Positions 8,385 to 16,797 of a stretch of 43,162 nt of DNA are shown piece after piece. The stretch covers positions 1-43,162 of the forward strand of contig DATKSK010000076.1 of the NCBI GenBank assembly GCA_035531755.1, in the 5' to 3' direction. The notes under the pieces are model-generated. The model did not search any database, was not told the DNA's origin, and saw only the letters and a program-made list of their open reading frames with translations. Source of the stretch: Acidimicrobiales bacterium. GTDB taxonomy: Bacteria > Actinomycetota > Acidimicrobiia > Acidimicrobiales > UBA8190. A program made the translations under genes and the position numbers. Each line of letters begins with the position of its first letter. The stretch's first letter is position 1.

Positions 8385-8437
8385 GCGGCGACGTGGGCTC
8401 TCGAGGCGGCGAGATGGGCTCTCGAGGGCGGCGACAT
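8385..8437. repeat. About 21-base imperfect direct repeat, x2.5
   Basis: GGCGGCGACGTGGGCTCTCG, then GGCGGCGAGATGGGCTCTCG, then a partial GGCGGCGACATGGGCC, one after another with 1-2 base length differences. Confidence 0.8.
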
Positions 8438-8470
8438 GGGCCGAAATCGAGGCGACCGGGTCGGTCGGGG

Positions 8471-8538
8471 CGGTCGGGGGCGACCGGGCGGTCGGGGCGG
8501 TCGGGGGCGACCGGGGCGGTCGGGGCGGTCGGGGGCGG
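8471..8538. repeat. 27/28-base tandem repeat, x2.5
   Basis: The unit begins CGGTCGGGGGCGACCGGG and ends CGGTCGGGG; copies lie at 8471-8497 (27 bases), 8498-8525 (28 bases) and a partial at 8526-8538. CGGTC and GACCG within the unit are complementary, so each copy could fold into a small hairpin. Confidence 0.88.
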
Positions 8539-8717
8539 CATGCTGGCTCCTTCCGGCAGCCCTACCCGCGGCGCTGCCCGGCTCCCGACCGACCGAACCC
8601 CGAGCCGGGTGTCCCCGACCGAACCCCCGGGCCGGGTGACGTGCTCCGCCGGGGAGCCCACGGAGGACCCGGGGACGGCGACCGGAGGGGATCACCCGGG
8701 ATCGCCCCGCGGTCGAC

Positions 8718-8879
8718 GATGACCAGGGCGATGACCAGGGCGATGACCGGGGAGATCAACCAGGGCGATGAACGGGGAGATCAACCAGGGCGATGACCGG
8801 GGAGATCAACCAGGGCGATGACCAGGGCGATGACCGGGGCGATCAACCGGAGAGATCAACCGGGGAGATCAACCGGGAA
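8718..8879. repeat. 12/13-base tandem array, 13 units
   Basis: Thirteen consecutive units of two kinds, GATGACCRGGGM (12 bases) and GATCAACCRGGGM (13 bases), with a few single-base variants. Three consecutive 25-base pairs (8742-8766, 8767-8791, 8792-8816) form a higher-order repeat. It ends 36 bases before the pgsA -10 hexamer. There are no spacers, so it is not a CRISPR. Confidence 0.95.
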
Positions 8880-8915
8880 TGACCCGAGGTCAGAGGAGCG
8901 ACCGAGGGCCGATGG

Positions 8916-8921
8916 TACGAT
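8916..8921 (+). promoter_or_regulatory. -10 hexamer of pgsA operon
   Basis: TACGAT fits the actinobacterial TANNNT -10 element. Transcription would begin near 8928 and give a short leader with a strong GGAGGAAG ribosome site (8938-8945) 10 bases before the ATG at 8956. Confidence 0.6.
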
Positions 8922-8955
8922 AGAGGTGAACTCCCGCGGAGGAAGAACCCACCCC

Positions 8956-9861
8956 ATGTTCGACGGTCGTTGGCGCGACGCTGTGGACCGCACGACGAAA
9001 CCAGTTGGCACGGCGCTGGTGCGTGCGGGGATAAACGCTGACGTTCTCACCATCTTCGGCTTGGCCATGTCGGTCGTCGCCGCCATCGTGGTCGGTTCGG
9101 GCCATCTCCTTCCCGGCATCGGGCTGCTCTTCGCCGTCGGGCTCCCCGACCTCTTCGACGGGCCGGTGGCCAAGGCGGCGGGACGCGCCTCGGTACGCGG
9201 CGCGTTCTTCGACTCCGTGGCCGACCGCATTTCCGACGCCTTCCTGTTCGGCGGCGTGGCCTGGTACCTCGCAGCGCACCACCACGGCGAGATGGTGCTC
9301 CTGCCCTTCGCCGTCCTGGCGGTCACGTCGCTCATCTCGTACCAACGGGCCAAGGCCGAGTTGCTCGGGCTGTCGGCCAAGGGCGGCCTCATGGAACGCG
9401 CCGAGCGCTTCATCCTCCTGGGCCTCTGCTTCATCGCCGGCTCGGTCTCGACGGCGGCCTTCGTTCCCGCGCTGTGGGTGTTCTTCGCTCTGCTCACGGC
9501 CACCGCCGTCGGCCGCTTCGTGAACGTGTGGAAGGAAGCCGAGGGCCCGCCGCCCTTCGTGGTGGCCGGTGTCGGGCTGGCCGACGCCGATGCCGACGCC
9601 GACGTCACGCGCCGGGCCCTCGCCCGCTGGCGCGAAGGCCGGGTCGACTCCCGCTGGCGCACGTGGCGCGAGGCCCGTGCCCACCGCGACGGCGTCGGTG
9701 TCCGCACCACGCCCCAGCGCCGGGCGGCCCAGCCGTCGGGCCGGTGGCGGGCGCGCCGGGCGGCCGTCCCGTCGAGCCGTTCGGGTCGGATCTGGCGGGC
9801 GCGGCGGGCGGCGCGGCCCGCGGCGCGCGCCGGCCGCCGGCCGGTGTCGCGCGGCTTCTGA
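8956..9861 (+). CDS. pgsA: CDP-alcohol phosphatidyltransferase, likely phosphatidylinositol-phosphate synthase
   Basis: A 301-residue membrane enzyme expected to join CDP-diacylglycerol to inositol phosphate, giving the precursor of phosphatidylinositol and PIMs. The signature DxxDGxxAR-x8-GxxxDxxxD appears as Asp65, Asp68, Gly69, Ala72, Lys73, Gly82, Asp86 and Asp90; all four catalytic Asp are present and the spacing is exact, but the usual Arg is Lys73. About six membrane segments lie between residues 25 and 200. Beyond about residue 205 there is an extension of some 95 residues that is extremely Arg-rich, preceded by an ADADAD run. The pathway assignment rests on the patA and pimA genes that follow; phosphatidylglycerophosphate synthase is less likely. 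Confidence 0.88.
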   Translation: MFDGRWRDAVDRTTKPVGTALVRAGINADVLTIFGLAMSVVAAIVVGSGHLLPGIGLLFAVGLPDLFDGPVAKAAGRASVRGAFFDSVADRISDAFLFGGVAWYLAAHHHGEMVLLPFAVLAVTSLISYQRAKAELLGLSAKGGLMERAERFILLGLCFIAGSVSTAAFVPALWVFFALLTATAVGRFVNVWKEAEGPPPFVVAGVGLADADADADVTRRALARWREGRVDSRWRTWREARAHRDGVGVRTTPQRRAAQPSGRWRARRAAVPSSRSGRIWRARRAARPAARAGRRPVSRGF

Positions 9862-9882
9862 GCCATCGACGCGACCGCGGCG

Positions 9883-10944
9883 GTGCCTGACGCGTCACAG
9901 CCCGAGGGCGCCGGTGCCGACGACGCCTCGATCCCCGGCGCCGACGCGACCACGGGCCCCGGTGCCGGGAGAGCGGGCCCCGGTGCCGACGGGGACCAGG
10001 GCTCCGGCTCCCGGACCGCGTACCTGGTGTACCGGTCGCTCGGCACGGCGATGCAGAAGCTGCCCGAGCCGGTGGCCGCCGGTGCCGCCGCCGCGGTCGC
10101 CGTGGCGCTCTCCGCGACGCGCAGCGGGGCCCGCGCCATGTACGAGCGGCACATCCGCCGCGTGGTGGGGCCGGGGCTCAGCGAGGCCGAGGTGACCGCC
10201 TACACGCGACGCGCCTTCCTCTCCTACGCGCGCTACTGGCTCGAAGGCGCGCGCCTCCCCGTGCTCAGCGCCGACGTCGTCGCCGACCGCATGCTGATCG
10301 AGAGCGGGTGGGAACACCTCGTGACGGGCATGGAGGCCGGCAACGGCGTGATCATGGCCCTCCCGCACATCGGGAGCTGGGAGTGGGGAGGCTCCTGGCT
10401 GGCACTGCAGGGCTACCCGATGACGAGCGTGGCCGAACCGCTCGAACCGCCCGAGATGTACGAGTGGTTCGTGGCGCAGCGAGAGGCGATGGGGCTCACG
10501 ATCGTGCCCCTCGGGTCCGGCGCCAGCGGAGTGCTCCTACGCACCTTGCGGGCGGGGAAGCTGGTTGGACTGCTGTGCGACCGTGACATCGGCGGCAACG
10601 GCGTCGAGGTGGAGTTCTTCGGTGAGCGGACGACGATGCCCGGTGGCCCCGCCATGCTCGCCCTGCGTACGGGCGCGGTCGTCCTGCCGACCGCCGTGTA
10701 CAGCGGACCGGGACGGGAGCACACCGCCGTGATCATGGACCCGGTCCCCATCGAACGCACGACCTCGTTGCGCGACGACGTGAGTCGCGTCACGCAGCAG
10801 ATCGCCCGCGATCTGGAGGAGCTCATCCGGCGTGCCCCGGAGCAGTGGCACGTCTTCCAGCCCAACTGGCCGAGCGACCTCACGGGGCCGGACGTCGGGG
10901 AGCCCGGGACGGCGGGCGGCACCCTCGGCGGCTCCGCCGCCTGA
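9883..10944 (+). CDS. patA: Phosphatidylinositol mannoside acyltransferase (LpxL/PatA family)
   Basis: A 353-residue membrane-associated acyltransferase that would move an acyl chain from acyl-CoA to the mannose of PIM. The catalytic HX4E motif is HIGSWE (His162, Glu167), followed by WEWGGSWLALQG. LCDRDIGGNGVEVEFFGE and GGPAMLALRTGAVVLP are typical LpxL-family blocks, and QPNWPSD closes the domain. Residues 1-45 are a low-complexity Gly/Ala/Asp leader. It starts at GTG 9883, 21 bases after pgsA. Its place between pgsA and pimA matches the mycobacterial PIM cluster (Rv2611c, from memory). Confidence 0.9.
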   Translation: MPDASQPEGAGADDASIPGADATTGPGAGRAGPGADGDQGSGSRTAYLVYRSLGTAMQKLPEPVAAGAAAAVAVALSATRSGARAMYERHIRRVVGPGLSEAEVTAYTRRAFLSYARYWLEGARLPVLSADVVADRMLIESGWEHLVTGMEAGNGVIMALPHIGSWEWGGSWLALQGYPMTSVAEPLEPPEMYEWFVAQREAMGLTIVPLGSGASGVLLRTLRAGKLVGLLCDRDIGGNGVEVEFFGERTTMPGGPAMLALRTGAVVLPTAVYSGPGREHTAVIMDPVPIERTTSLRDDVSRVTQQIARDLEELIRRAPEQWHVFQPNWPSDLTGPDVGEPGTAGGTLGGSAA

Positions 10945-10958
10945 CCATCGGGGCGGCC

Positions 10959-12074
10959 GTGCGCGTCGCCATGCTGTGCCCGTACAGCCTGAGCCGTCCC
11001 GGCGGCGTCCAGGGGCAGGTGATCGGGCTGGCCCGGGCGTTGACCGCGGCCGGGCACGACACGGTGGTGCTGGCCCCCGCGGACGGCGATGTCGACGTCC
11101 CCGGTCTCACCCCCGCCGCCGTGGTGCGGCTGGGAGGATCCGTCGCGCTCCCCGCCAACGGGTCGGTCGCCCCCGTGTCGCTCTCGCCGGCGGCAGCCGT
11201 GCGCGCCGTGCGCGCCGTGCGCGGCGGCGGCTTCGACGTGCTGCACCTGCACGAACCGCTGGCGCCGGGCCCCGGCTACGGCTGCCTGGTGGCTTGCGCC
11301 CTCCCCAAGATCGGGACGTTCCACCGGGCGGGCGCCAGCACCGCCTACCGGTTGCTGCGACCGCTCGCCCGCCTGGCGGCGAACCGCCTGGCGGTGCGCT
11401 GCGCCGTGTCGGCCGAGGCCGAGTCCACGGCCCGGGACGCACTCGGCGGGTCCTACGAGATCGTGGGCAACGGCATCGACATGGAGCGGTTCGCGCGCGC
11501 CTCACCGTGGACCACCGACGGCCCGACCATCCTGTTCGTCGGGCGCCACGAGGAGCGCAAGGGCCTCGGGGTGCTGCTCGACGCGGTGGGCGGGCTCGAT
11601 GCGGCGCACGCGCCGACGGTGTGGGTGGCGGGCCAGGGCCCCGATACCGAGCGCCTGCAGCGACGTCATCCACCGAGCCCCCGGCTGGTCTGGCTCGGCC
11701 GGGTCGGCGATGACGAGCTGGCGGCGCGCCTGGCGGGCGCCCACGTGCTGTGCGCGCCGTCGTTGGGGGGCGAGTCCTTCGGGGTCGTGCTGCTCGAGGC
11801 GATGGCGGCGCGCACCGCGGTCGTGGCGAGTGGCCTTCCCGGGTATGCGTCGGTCGTGGGCGACCACGCCGTGCTCGTCCCGCCGGGCGACGTCGAGGCT
11901 CTCCGCCTCGCCCTGGCGGCCGTGACCGCCGATGCCGCCGCCGGGACCGGGCGGTGCGCGCCCGCGGCGCTCGACGCCGCCTTCGAGCACGCCTCACAGT
12001 GGGCCATGCCCACCGTGGCCGCCCGGTACGTGCAGATCTACGAGCAGGCCGTCGCCGGGGCCCACCGACGCTGA
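10959..12074 (+). CDS. pimA: Phosphatidylinositol alpha-mannosyltransferase
   Basis: A 371-residue GT4-family (GT-B fold, retaining) glycosyltransferase that uses GDP-mannose to put the first mannose on phosphatidylinositol at the cytoplasmic face of the membrane. The N-terminus VRVAMLCPYSLSRPGGVQ matches PimA, with GGVQ forming the donor-side loop. FDVLHLHEPLAP and GTFHRAGAS follow. The C-terminal Rossmann domain has ILFVGRHEERKG and the EX7E motif in LGGESFGVVLLEAMAA. GTG 10959 aligns with the start of known PimA; ATG 10971 would cut into the first strand. It is 14 bases from patA and ends the operon. Confidence 0.93.
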   Translation: MRVAMLCPYSLSRPGGVQGQVIGLARALTAAGHDTVVLAPADGDVDVPGLTPAAVVRLGGSVALPANGSVAPVSLSPAAAVRAVRAVRGGGFDVLHLHEPLAPGPGYGCLVACALPKIGTFHRAGASTAYRLLRPLARLAANRLAVRCAVSAEAESTARDALGGSYEIVGNGIDMERFARASPWTTDGPTILFVGRHEERKGLGVLLDAVGGLDAAHAPTVWVAGQGPDTERLQRRHPPSPRLVWLGRVGDDELAARLAGAHVLCAPSLGGESFGVVLLEAMAARTAVVASGLPGYASVVGDHAVLVPPGDVEALRLALAAVTADAAAGTGRCAPAALDAAFEHASQWAMPTVAARYVQIYEQAVAGAHRR

Positions 12075-12108
12075 CCGGGACCGGCATCGAGGCGCCGGCC
12101 CCGGGCCG

Positions 12109-12114
12109 TACACT
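12109..12114 (+). promoter_or_regulatory. -10 hexamer of the M48 protease gene
   Basis: TACACT ends 9 bases before the ATG at 12124. This predicts a leaderless or nearly leaderless transcript and there is no obvious ribosome site. Confidence 0.55.
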
Positions 12115-12123
12115 TCGAGGGCT

Positions 12124-13554
12124 ATGACCGTCGAAGGCGCACCAGGTCCGTCGCCCCGACGGCGCTCGCGGTCCCGCCGCCGCCCGTCGGGGCAGGGTGG
12201 CGCCGCCAACGCCAACGCCAACGCCGCCGCCAACGCCGCCGGCGGCGGCGCTTCGGCGGGCGGACGGGCCGGCGGCCCGGGCGGCTCGGGATCGCAGGGT
12301 GCCCGGGCAGGAACGGGCACCGGAGGCTCCGGCGGTAGAGCCGGCTCGGGCTCCGGGGGATCCGGCGGCGGCCGGGGCGGCGGCGGTCGGGGCGGCGGCG
12401 GTCGGGGCCGAGGAGGCGGCGGCGGCAACGGCAACGGCGGGGGTGGCTCGGGTAGCGGTGGTCGCTCCGGAGGCGGGCGGTCCCGGAACCGGGGCTCGGG
12501 CGGCGGATCGAACCGCAGTCGCAGCGGGGGCTCGGGTCGAGGTCCCGGGGGTGGTGGTGGCCGCGGCCGCGGCGGGAGTGGCGGTGGCGCGGGCAGCGGT
12601 GGGCGCGGTGGCGGCGGAGGTGGGCGTGGCCACGGCGGGCGCGACTCCGCAGGGCGATCCGGCGGCCCAGGAGGCGACCGGTCGAGAGAGACGGTCGCCG
12701 TCGTCACGGCCACGAGCGACACGGCGTCGCCGGCGGTGCTCCCGGGGACCAGGCGAGACGTCGCCGAGGCCCGCCACAATCGGAGGCGGGCGCTGCTCAT
12801 CGTCGGCGTACCCGCCGCTGTCGTTTTCGCGATCGTCACCCTGGCGTGCGTCGCCGCCGGGCTGGGCGTCGTCGGTGCGGTTGCCGGTGTGGCCGTGGGC
12901 GCCGTCGTGTGGGTGTGGTTGTGGCGGGGCGCCACGAGGTTGGTCCTGCGCGCCCTCGGCGTGCGCGACGGGGGAGACGTCGAGCTCGCCCGGGCGGAGA
13001 ACATCGTGGACGGGCTCTGCGCCACCATGGGCGTCGACGCGCCCGACATCGTCGTCGTGGACGACACGGCCCGGCGGGCACTGGCGGTCGGCCGCAACAG
13101 CGGTGCCGCGGTGCTGGTCGTGACGTCGGGGCTACTGCACGCACTCGACCCCGTGGCCCTCGAAGGTGTGCTCGCCCACGAGCTCGTGCACGTGAAGCGG
13201 GGCGACATCGCGCCGGCGACCATGGCGGCAGCGTTGCTCCTGCCGTGGGCCTCGTTCCTGCCCGTCGCCGGCCTGGTGCACGCCCTCGCCGGCCGAGGCC
13301 GGGAATTCCGCACCGACCGATTGGCCGTGGCCGTGACCCGCTTTCCCCCGGGGCTCCGGGACGCGCTCGTGGTCATGGTCGACGGCCCCGCGCCCGTCCC
13401 CCCCTCGCGCCTGGCCGAGCGGGGCGTGGCCGCGGCCACGCGCTGGCTCTGGACCGTGCCGCTACCCGGGGCCCCGGGCGAGGCGAGGGACGAAGACGGC
13501 GTCGGTGAGCTCGACGCACCCGCCGTCCGCATCGCCGCGCTCGACGAGTGGTGA
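12124..13554 (+). CDS. Membrane M48-family metallopeptidase with Gly/Arg-rich N-terminal region
   Basis: 476 residues. Residues 1-40 are basic (SPRRRSRSRRRP) with an Ala/Asn run, and about 50-195 are almost entirely Gly, Arg and Ser with many RGG/GRG triplets. Two adjacent membrane segments lie near 218-265. The catalytic zinc motif is HELVH (His352, Glu353, His356) and the third ligand is probably Glu394 in GREFRTDRLA, as in HtpX/M48 enzymes. Such proteases degrade membrane or misfolded proteins with the active site on the cytoplasmic side, so the Gly/Arg region is probably cytoplasmic too. The ATG is supported by the -10 element just before it, but a later start leaving only the peptidase cannot be excluded. 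Substrate unknown. Confidence 0.78.
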   Translation: MTVEGAPGPSPRRRSRSRRRPSGQGGAANANANAAANAAGGGASAGGRAGGPGGSGSQGARAGTGTGGSGGRAGSGSGGSGGGRGGGGRGGGGRGRGGGGGNGNGGGGSGSGGRSGGGRSRNRGSGGGSNRSRSGGSGRGPGGGGGRGRGGSGGGAGSGGRGGGGGGRGHGGRDSAGRSGGPGGDRSRETVAVVTATSDTASPAVLPGTRRDVAEARHNRRRALLIVGVPAAVVFAIVTLACVAAGLGVVGAVAGVAVGAVVWVWLWRGATRLVLRALGVRDGGDVELARAENIVDGLCATMGVDAPDIVVVDDTARRALAVGRNSGAAVLVVTSGLLHALDPVALEGVLAHELVHVKRGDIAPATMAAALLLPWASFLPVAGLVHALAGRGREFRTDRLAVAVTRFPPGLRDALVVMVDGPAPVPPSRLAERGVAAATRWLWTVPLPGAPGEARDEDGVGELDAPAVRIAALDEW

Positions 13555-13607
13555 GCAGGCGCCCGCCAGGCACGATCCTCGTCGGGAGGGCGCGGACCCC
13601 CCGGGAG

Positions 13608-13613
13608 TAGACT
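13608..13613 (+). promoter_or_regulatory. -10 hexamer of pdxS (leaderless)
   Basis: TAGACT is followed by exactly 6 bases and then the ATG at 13620. Transcription should begin at the A of the start codon. Confidence 0.65.
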
Positions 13614-13619
13614 GGCTAT

Positions 13620-14597
<978 letters not shown>

Positions 14598-14634
14598 GGA
14601 TCGATGGCGTCACGCGCCGGCGAGGTGCCTCCAG

Positions 14635-15315
14635 GTGGACATCGGCGTCCTCGCCCTCCAAGGAGACGTCGCTGAGCACCGCGCCGCACTGAGCGAGCTC
14701 GGGGTCGTCGCCCGTCCGGTGCGCCGGCCCGAGGACCTCGCCGGCATCGACGGGATCGTCCTCCCCGGGGGCGAGTCGACCACGATGTCGATGCTCCTCG
14801 AGTCGTCCGGTCTCGCCGAGCCGCTGGGCAAGGAGCTCGACGCCGGGCTGCCGGCCTTGGGGACGTGCGCCGGGATGATCCTCCTCGGCACCGCCATCGC
14901 CGACGGTCGCGCCGACCAGCGGTGCTTCGGCGTCATCGACATCGCCGTGCGCCGCAACGGGTTCGGCCGCCAGCTCGAGTCGTTCGAATGCGACCTCGCG
15001 GCCCCCGCACTGCCCGGACCGCCGCTCCACGCCGTGTTCATCCGGGCACCTGTGGTCGAGACGGTCGGACCGGGAGTCGAGGTGCTCGCCCGCCTGGGAC
15101 CGCCTGCCGACGACGCGTTCGCGGGGGGCGACGACGTCGTTCGCGGGTCGGCTCGGCCAGGGGGGTCGCCCGGATCACCCGTGCTGTGCCGCCAGGGCAC
15201 CGTGCTCGTGGCCGCGTTCCACCCGGAGCTCACGCCGGACCGGAGGGTCCACGAGCTGTTCGTGGCGATGGTGGGCGACGACAGGACCAGAGGAACCGAA
15301 GGACAAGGACGGTAG
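14635..15315 (+). CDS. pdxT: Pyridoxal 5'-phosphate synthase glutaminase subunit PdxT
   Basis: A 226-residue class I glutaminase that releases ammonia from glutamine for PdxS. The triad is Cys78 in LGTCAGMILL, His196 and Glu198 in AAFHPEL. VLALQGDVAEHR, LPGGESTTMSMLL and RRNGFGRQLESFE are the usual family blocks. It is about 30 residues longer than typical because of a Gly/Asp-rich insert at about 158-182 before the last strand. GTG 14635 gives the standard VDIGVLALQGD N-terminus, with GAGGTG just upstream. Only 3 bases separate it from yebC. Confidence 0.95.
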   Translation: MDIGVLALQGDVAEHRAALSELGVVARPVRRPEDLAGIDGIVLPGGESTTMSMLLESSGLAEPLGKELDAGLPALGTCAGMILLGTAIADGRADQRCFGVIDIAVRRNGFGRQLESFECDLAAPALPGPPLHAVFIRAPVVETVGPGVEVLARLGPPADDAFAGGDDVVRGSARPGGSPGSPVLCRQGTVLVAAFHPELTPDRRVHELFVAMVGDDRTRGTEGQGR

Positions 15316-15318
15316 GGA

Positions 15319-16071
15319 ATGTCAGGCCATTCGAAGTGGGCGACCACGAAGCACCGCAAGGCGGCGGTGGACAAGGTGCGGGCGAAGGTCTTCGCCAAGG
15401 CGATCAGGCAGCTCGAGGTGGCTGCACGCGAGGGCGGGGGCGACATCAACACCAACGCCACCCTGCGCACCATGTTCGAGAAGGCGCGCGCCGCGTCGGT
15501 GCCCCTCGACACGATCGAGCGTGCCATCAAGCGGGGGACGGGCGAACTCGAGGGGGTGCAATACGAGGAGGTGTCGTACGAGGGGTACGCCCCGGGCGGC
15601 GTGGCGATCATGGTGGAGTGCCTGACCGACAATCGCAACCGGACCGGCGCGGAGATCCGCAACGTCTTCTCGCGCAGCGGCGGCTCCATGGCCGAGCCGG
15701 GTGCGGTCGGCTGGCAGTTCGCGCGCAAGGGTGTGATCGCCCTGCCCCGCTCCCTCGACGAGGACCAGATCATGGAGGTCGCCCTCGACGCCGGAGCCGA
15801 GGACCTCACCGACGACGGCGACCAGTGGATCCTGACGTCCGCCCCCCACGACCTGGCGGCTGTGCGCGACGCGCTCGACGCGGCCGGGATGAAGTCGGAC
15901 TCGGCCGAGCTGGCCATGGTCCCGTCGACGACGGTGCCCGTGACCCAGGAAGGCGAGGTCCGCAAGGTGCTCCGCCTCCTCGAGGCGCTCGACGACCACG
16001 ACGACGTCCAGAACGTCTGGTCCAACTTCGACACGACCGACGAGGTGCTGGCGGCGGCCTCGTCCGACTGA
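15319..16071 (+). CDS. yebC: YebC/PmpR-family protein
   Basis: A 250-residue cytoplasmic protein of the TACO1/YebC family. The N-terminus SGHSKWATTKHRKAAVDKVR is diagnostic, with GGGDINTNATLRTMFEKARA, IERAIKRGTGE and YEGYAPGGVAIMVECLTDN following. YebC proteins were described as transcription regulators and more recently linked to translation of difficult (for example polyproline) sequences. The ATG follows pdxT by 3 bases. In mycobacteria it also sits near pdxT and upstream of ruvC. Confidence 0.95.
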   Translation: MSGHSKWATTKHRKAAVDKVRAKVFAKAIRQLEVAAREGGGDINTNATLRTMFEKARAASVPLDTIERAIKRGTGELEGVQYEEVSYEGYAPGGVAIMVECLTDNRNRTGAEIRNVFSRSGGSMAEPGAVGWQFARKGVIALPRSLDEDQIMEVALDAGAEDLTDDGDQWILTSAPHDLAAVRDALDAAGMKSDSAELAMVPSTTVPVTQEGEVRKVLRLLEALDDHDDVQNVWSNFDTTDEVLAAASSD

Positions 16072-16080
16072 GGGCGCCCC

Positions 16081-16216
16081 GACCGAGGGCGCCACCGACC
16101 GAGGGTGCCACCGACCGAGGGTGCCACCGACCGAGGGCGCCCACCACGGCGGGCGCCCACCACGGCTGGCGCCGGTCCACCACGGCTCGCGCCGGTCCAC
16201 CACGGCTGGCGCCGAT
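16081..16216. repeat. 16-base and 20-base tandem repeats upstream of ruvC
   Basis: Four copies of a 16-base unit, GACCGAGGGYGCCACC (16081-16144, the last one diverged), run into a second family: one short copy and three 20-base copies of CCACCACGGCTGGCGCCGGT (16141-16216). They fill the 213 bases between yebC and ruvC. No gene or hairpin terminator is convincing there. Confidence 0.92.
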
Positions 16217-16271
16217 CCACCGCCGCCCGCTGGCGTCCGGACGGGTCCACCGCCCCCCGACACCCCCTTGC

Positions 16272-16277
16272 TAGAGT
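16272..16277 (+). promoter_or_regulatory. -10 hexamer of ruvCAB (leaderless)
   Basis: TAGAGT ends 7 bases before the GTG at 16285, so the ruvCAB transcript is predicted to be leaderless. Confidence 0.6.
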
Positions 16278-16284
16278 CGAACGC

Positions 16285-16797
16285 GTGTTCGTCCTGGGCA
16301 TCGACCCCGGCTTGTCGCGCTGCGGATACGGCGTCGTGCGACGTTACGGGAGCGACCTGGCCGCCACGGCCGGGGGCGTCGTGACCACCGAGCCGACCCT
16401 GCCGCTCCAGGAGCGTCTGCGCGTCCTGTACTCGGAGCTGCGTTCGCTCGTGGCCGAGGTGCGGCCCGACGCCGTCGTGGTCGAGCGCGTCTTCTTCCAG
16501 ACCAACGTGCGCACCGCCATGGCCACCGGGCAGGCGGGCGGCGTCGCCCTGCTGGCGGCGGCCGAGGCCGGGTGCGAGGTCGCCCAGTACAGCGCCAACG
16601 AGGTGAAGATGGCCGTGGTCGGATTCGGCGGTGCCACCAAGGACCAGGTCCAACGGATGGTGGCCGCACTCCTGGGGCTGGCCCAGACGCCCAAGCCGCC
16701 CGACGTCGCCGACGCGCTGGCGCTGGCCGTCTGCCACCTGACCGCTCAACCCCTGCGCCGTGCCATCGAGGCGGCAGGCTCCGGGGGCCAACGGTGA
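16285..16797 (+). CDS. ruvC: Crossover junction endodeoxyribonuclease RuvC
   Basis: A 170-residue Holliday-junction resolvase. The four acidic catalytic residues are Asp7 (GIDPGLSRCGYG), Glu67 (VVVERVF), Asp140 and Asp143 (PPDVADALALAVCH). FFQTNVRTAMATGQAGG is the conserved DNA-contact region. The GTG start is set by the motif position and by the -10 element 7 bases upstream. The stop overlaps the ruvA start as GTGA. It works with RuvAB in recombination and repair. Confidence 0.97.
   Translation: MFVLGIDPGLSRCGYGVVRRYGSDLAATAGGVVTTEPTLPLQERLRVLYSELRSLVAEVRPDAVVVERVFFQTNVRTAMATGQAGGVALLAAAEAGCEVAQYSANEVKMAVVGFGGATKDQVQRMVAALLGLAQTPKPPDVADALALAVCHLTAQPLRRAIEAAGSGGQR

Larger units (their letters stand above)
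8267..8955. other. Gene-free, repeat-rich interval
   Basis: About 690 bases between the divergent EF-G-like and pgsA genes. Open frames here look like products of GC bias and repeats, not genes. The interval holds at least four separate families of short direct repeats: about 21-base units at 8385-8437, 27/28-base units at 8471-8538, a roughly 23-25-base pair at 8589-8638, and a 12/13-base array at 8718-8879. A promoter for pgsA is at its right end. No RNA gene was recognised. Confidence 0.75.

Noticed and set aside
8337-8639. A possible 100-residue gene in the gap before pgsA
   Set aside because: The product is repeat-derived Gly/Arg, with no ribosome site, no family motif and overlapping open frames on both strands.
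8718-8879. Possible CRISPR array
   Set aside because: Units are 12-13 bases, contiguous, and have no unique spacers; no cas genes are present.
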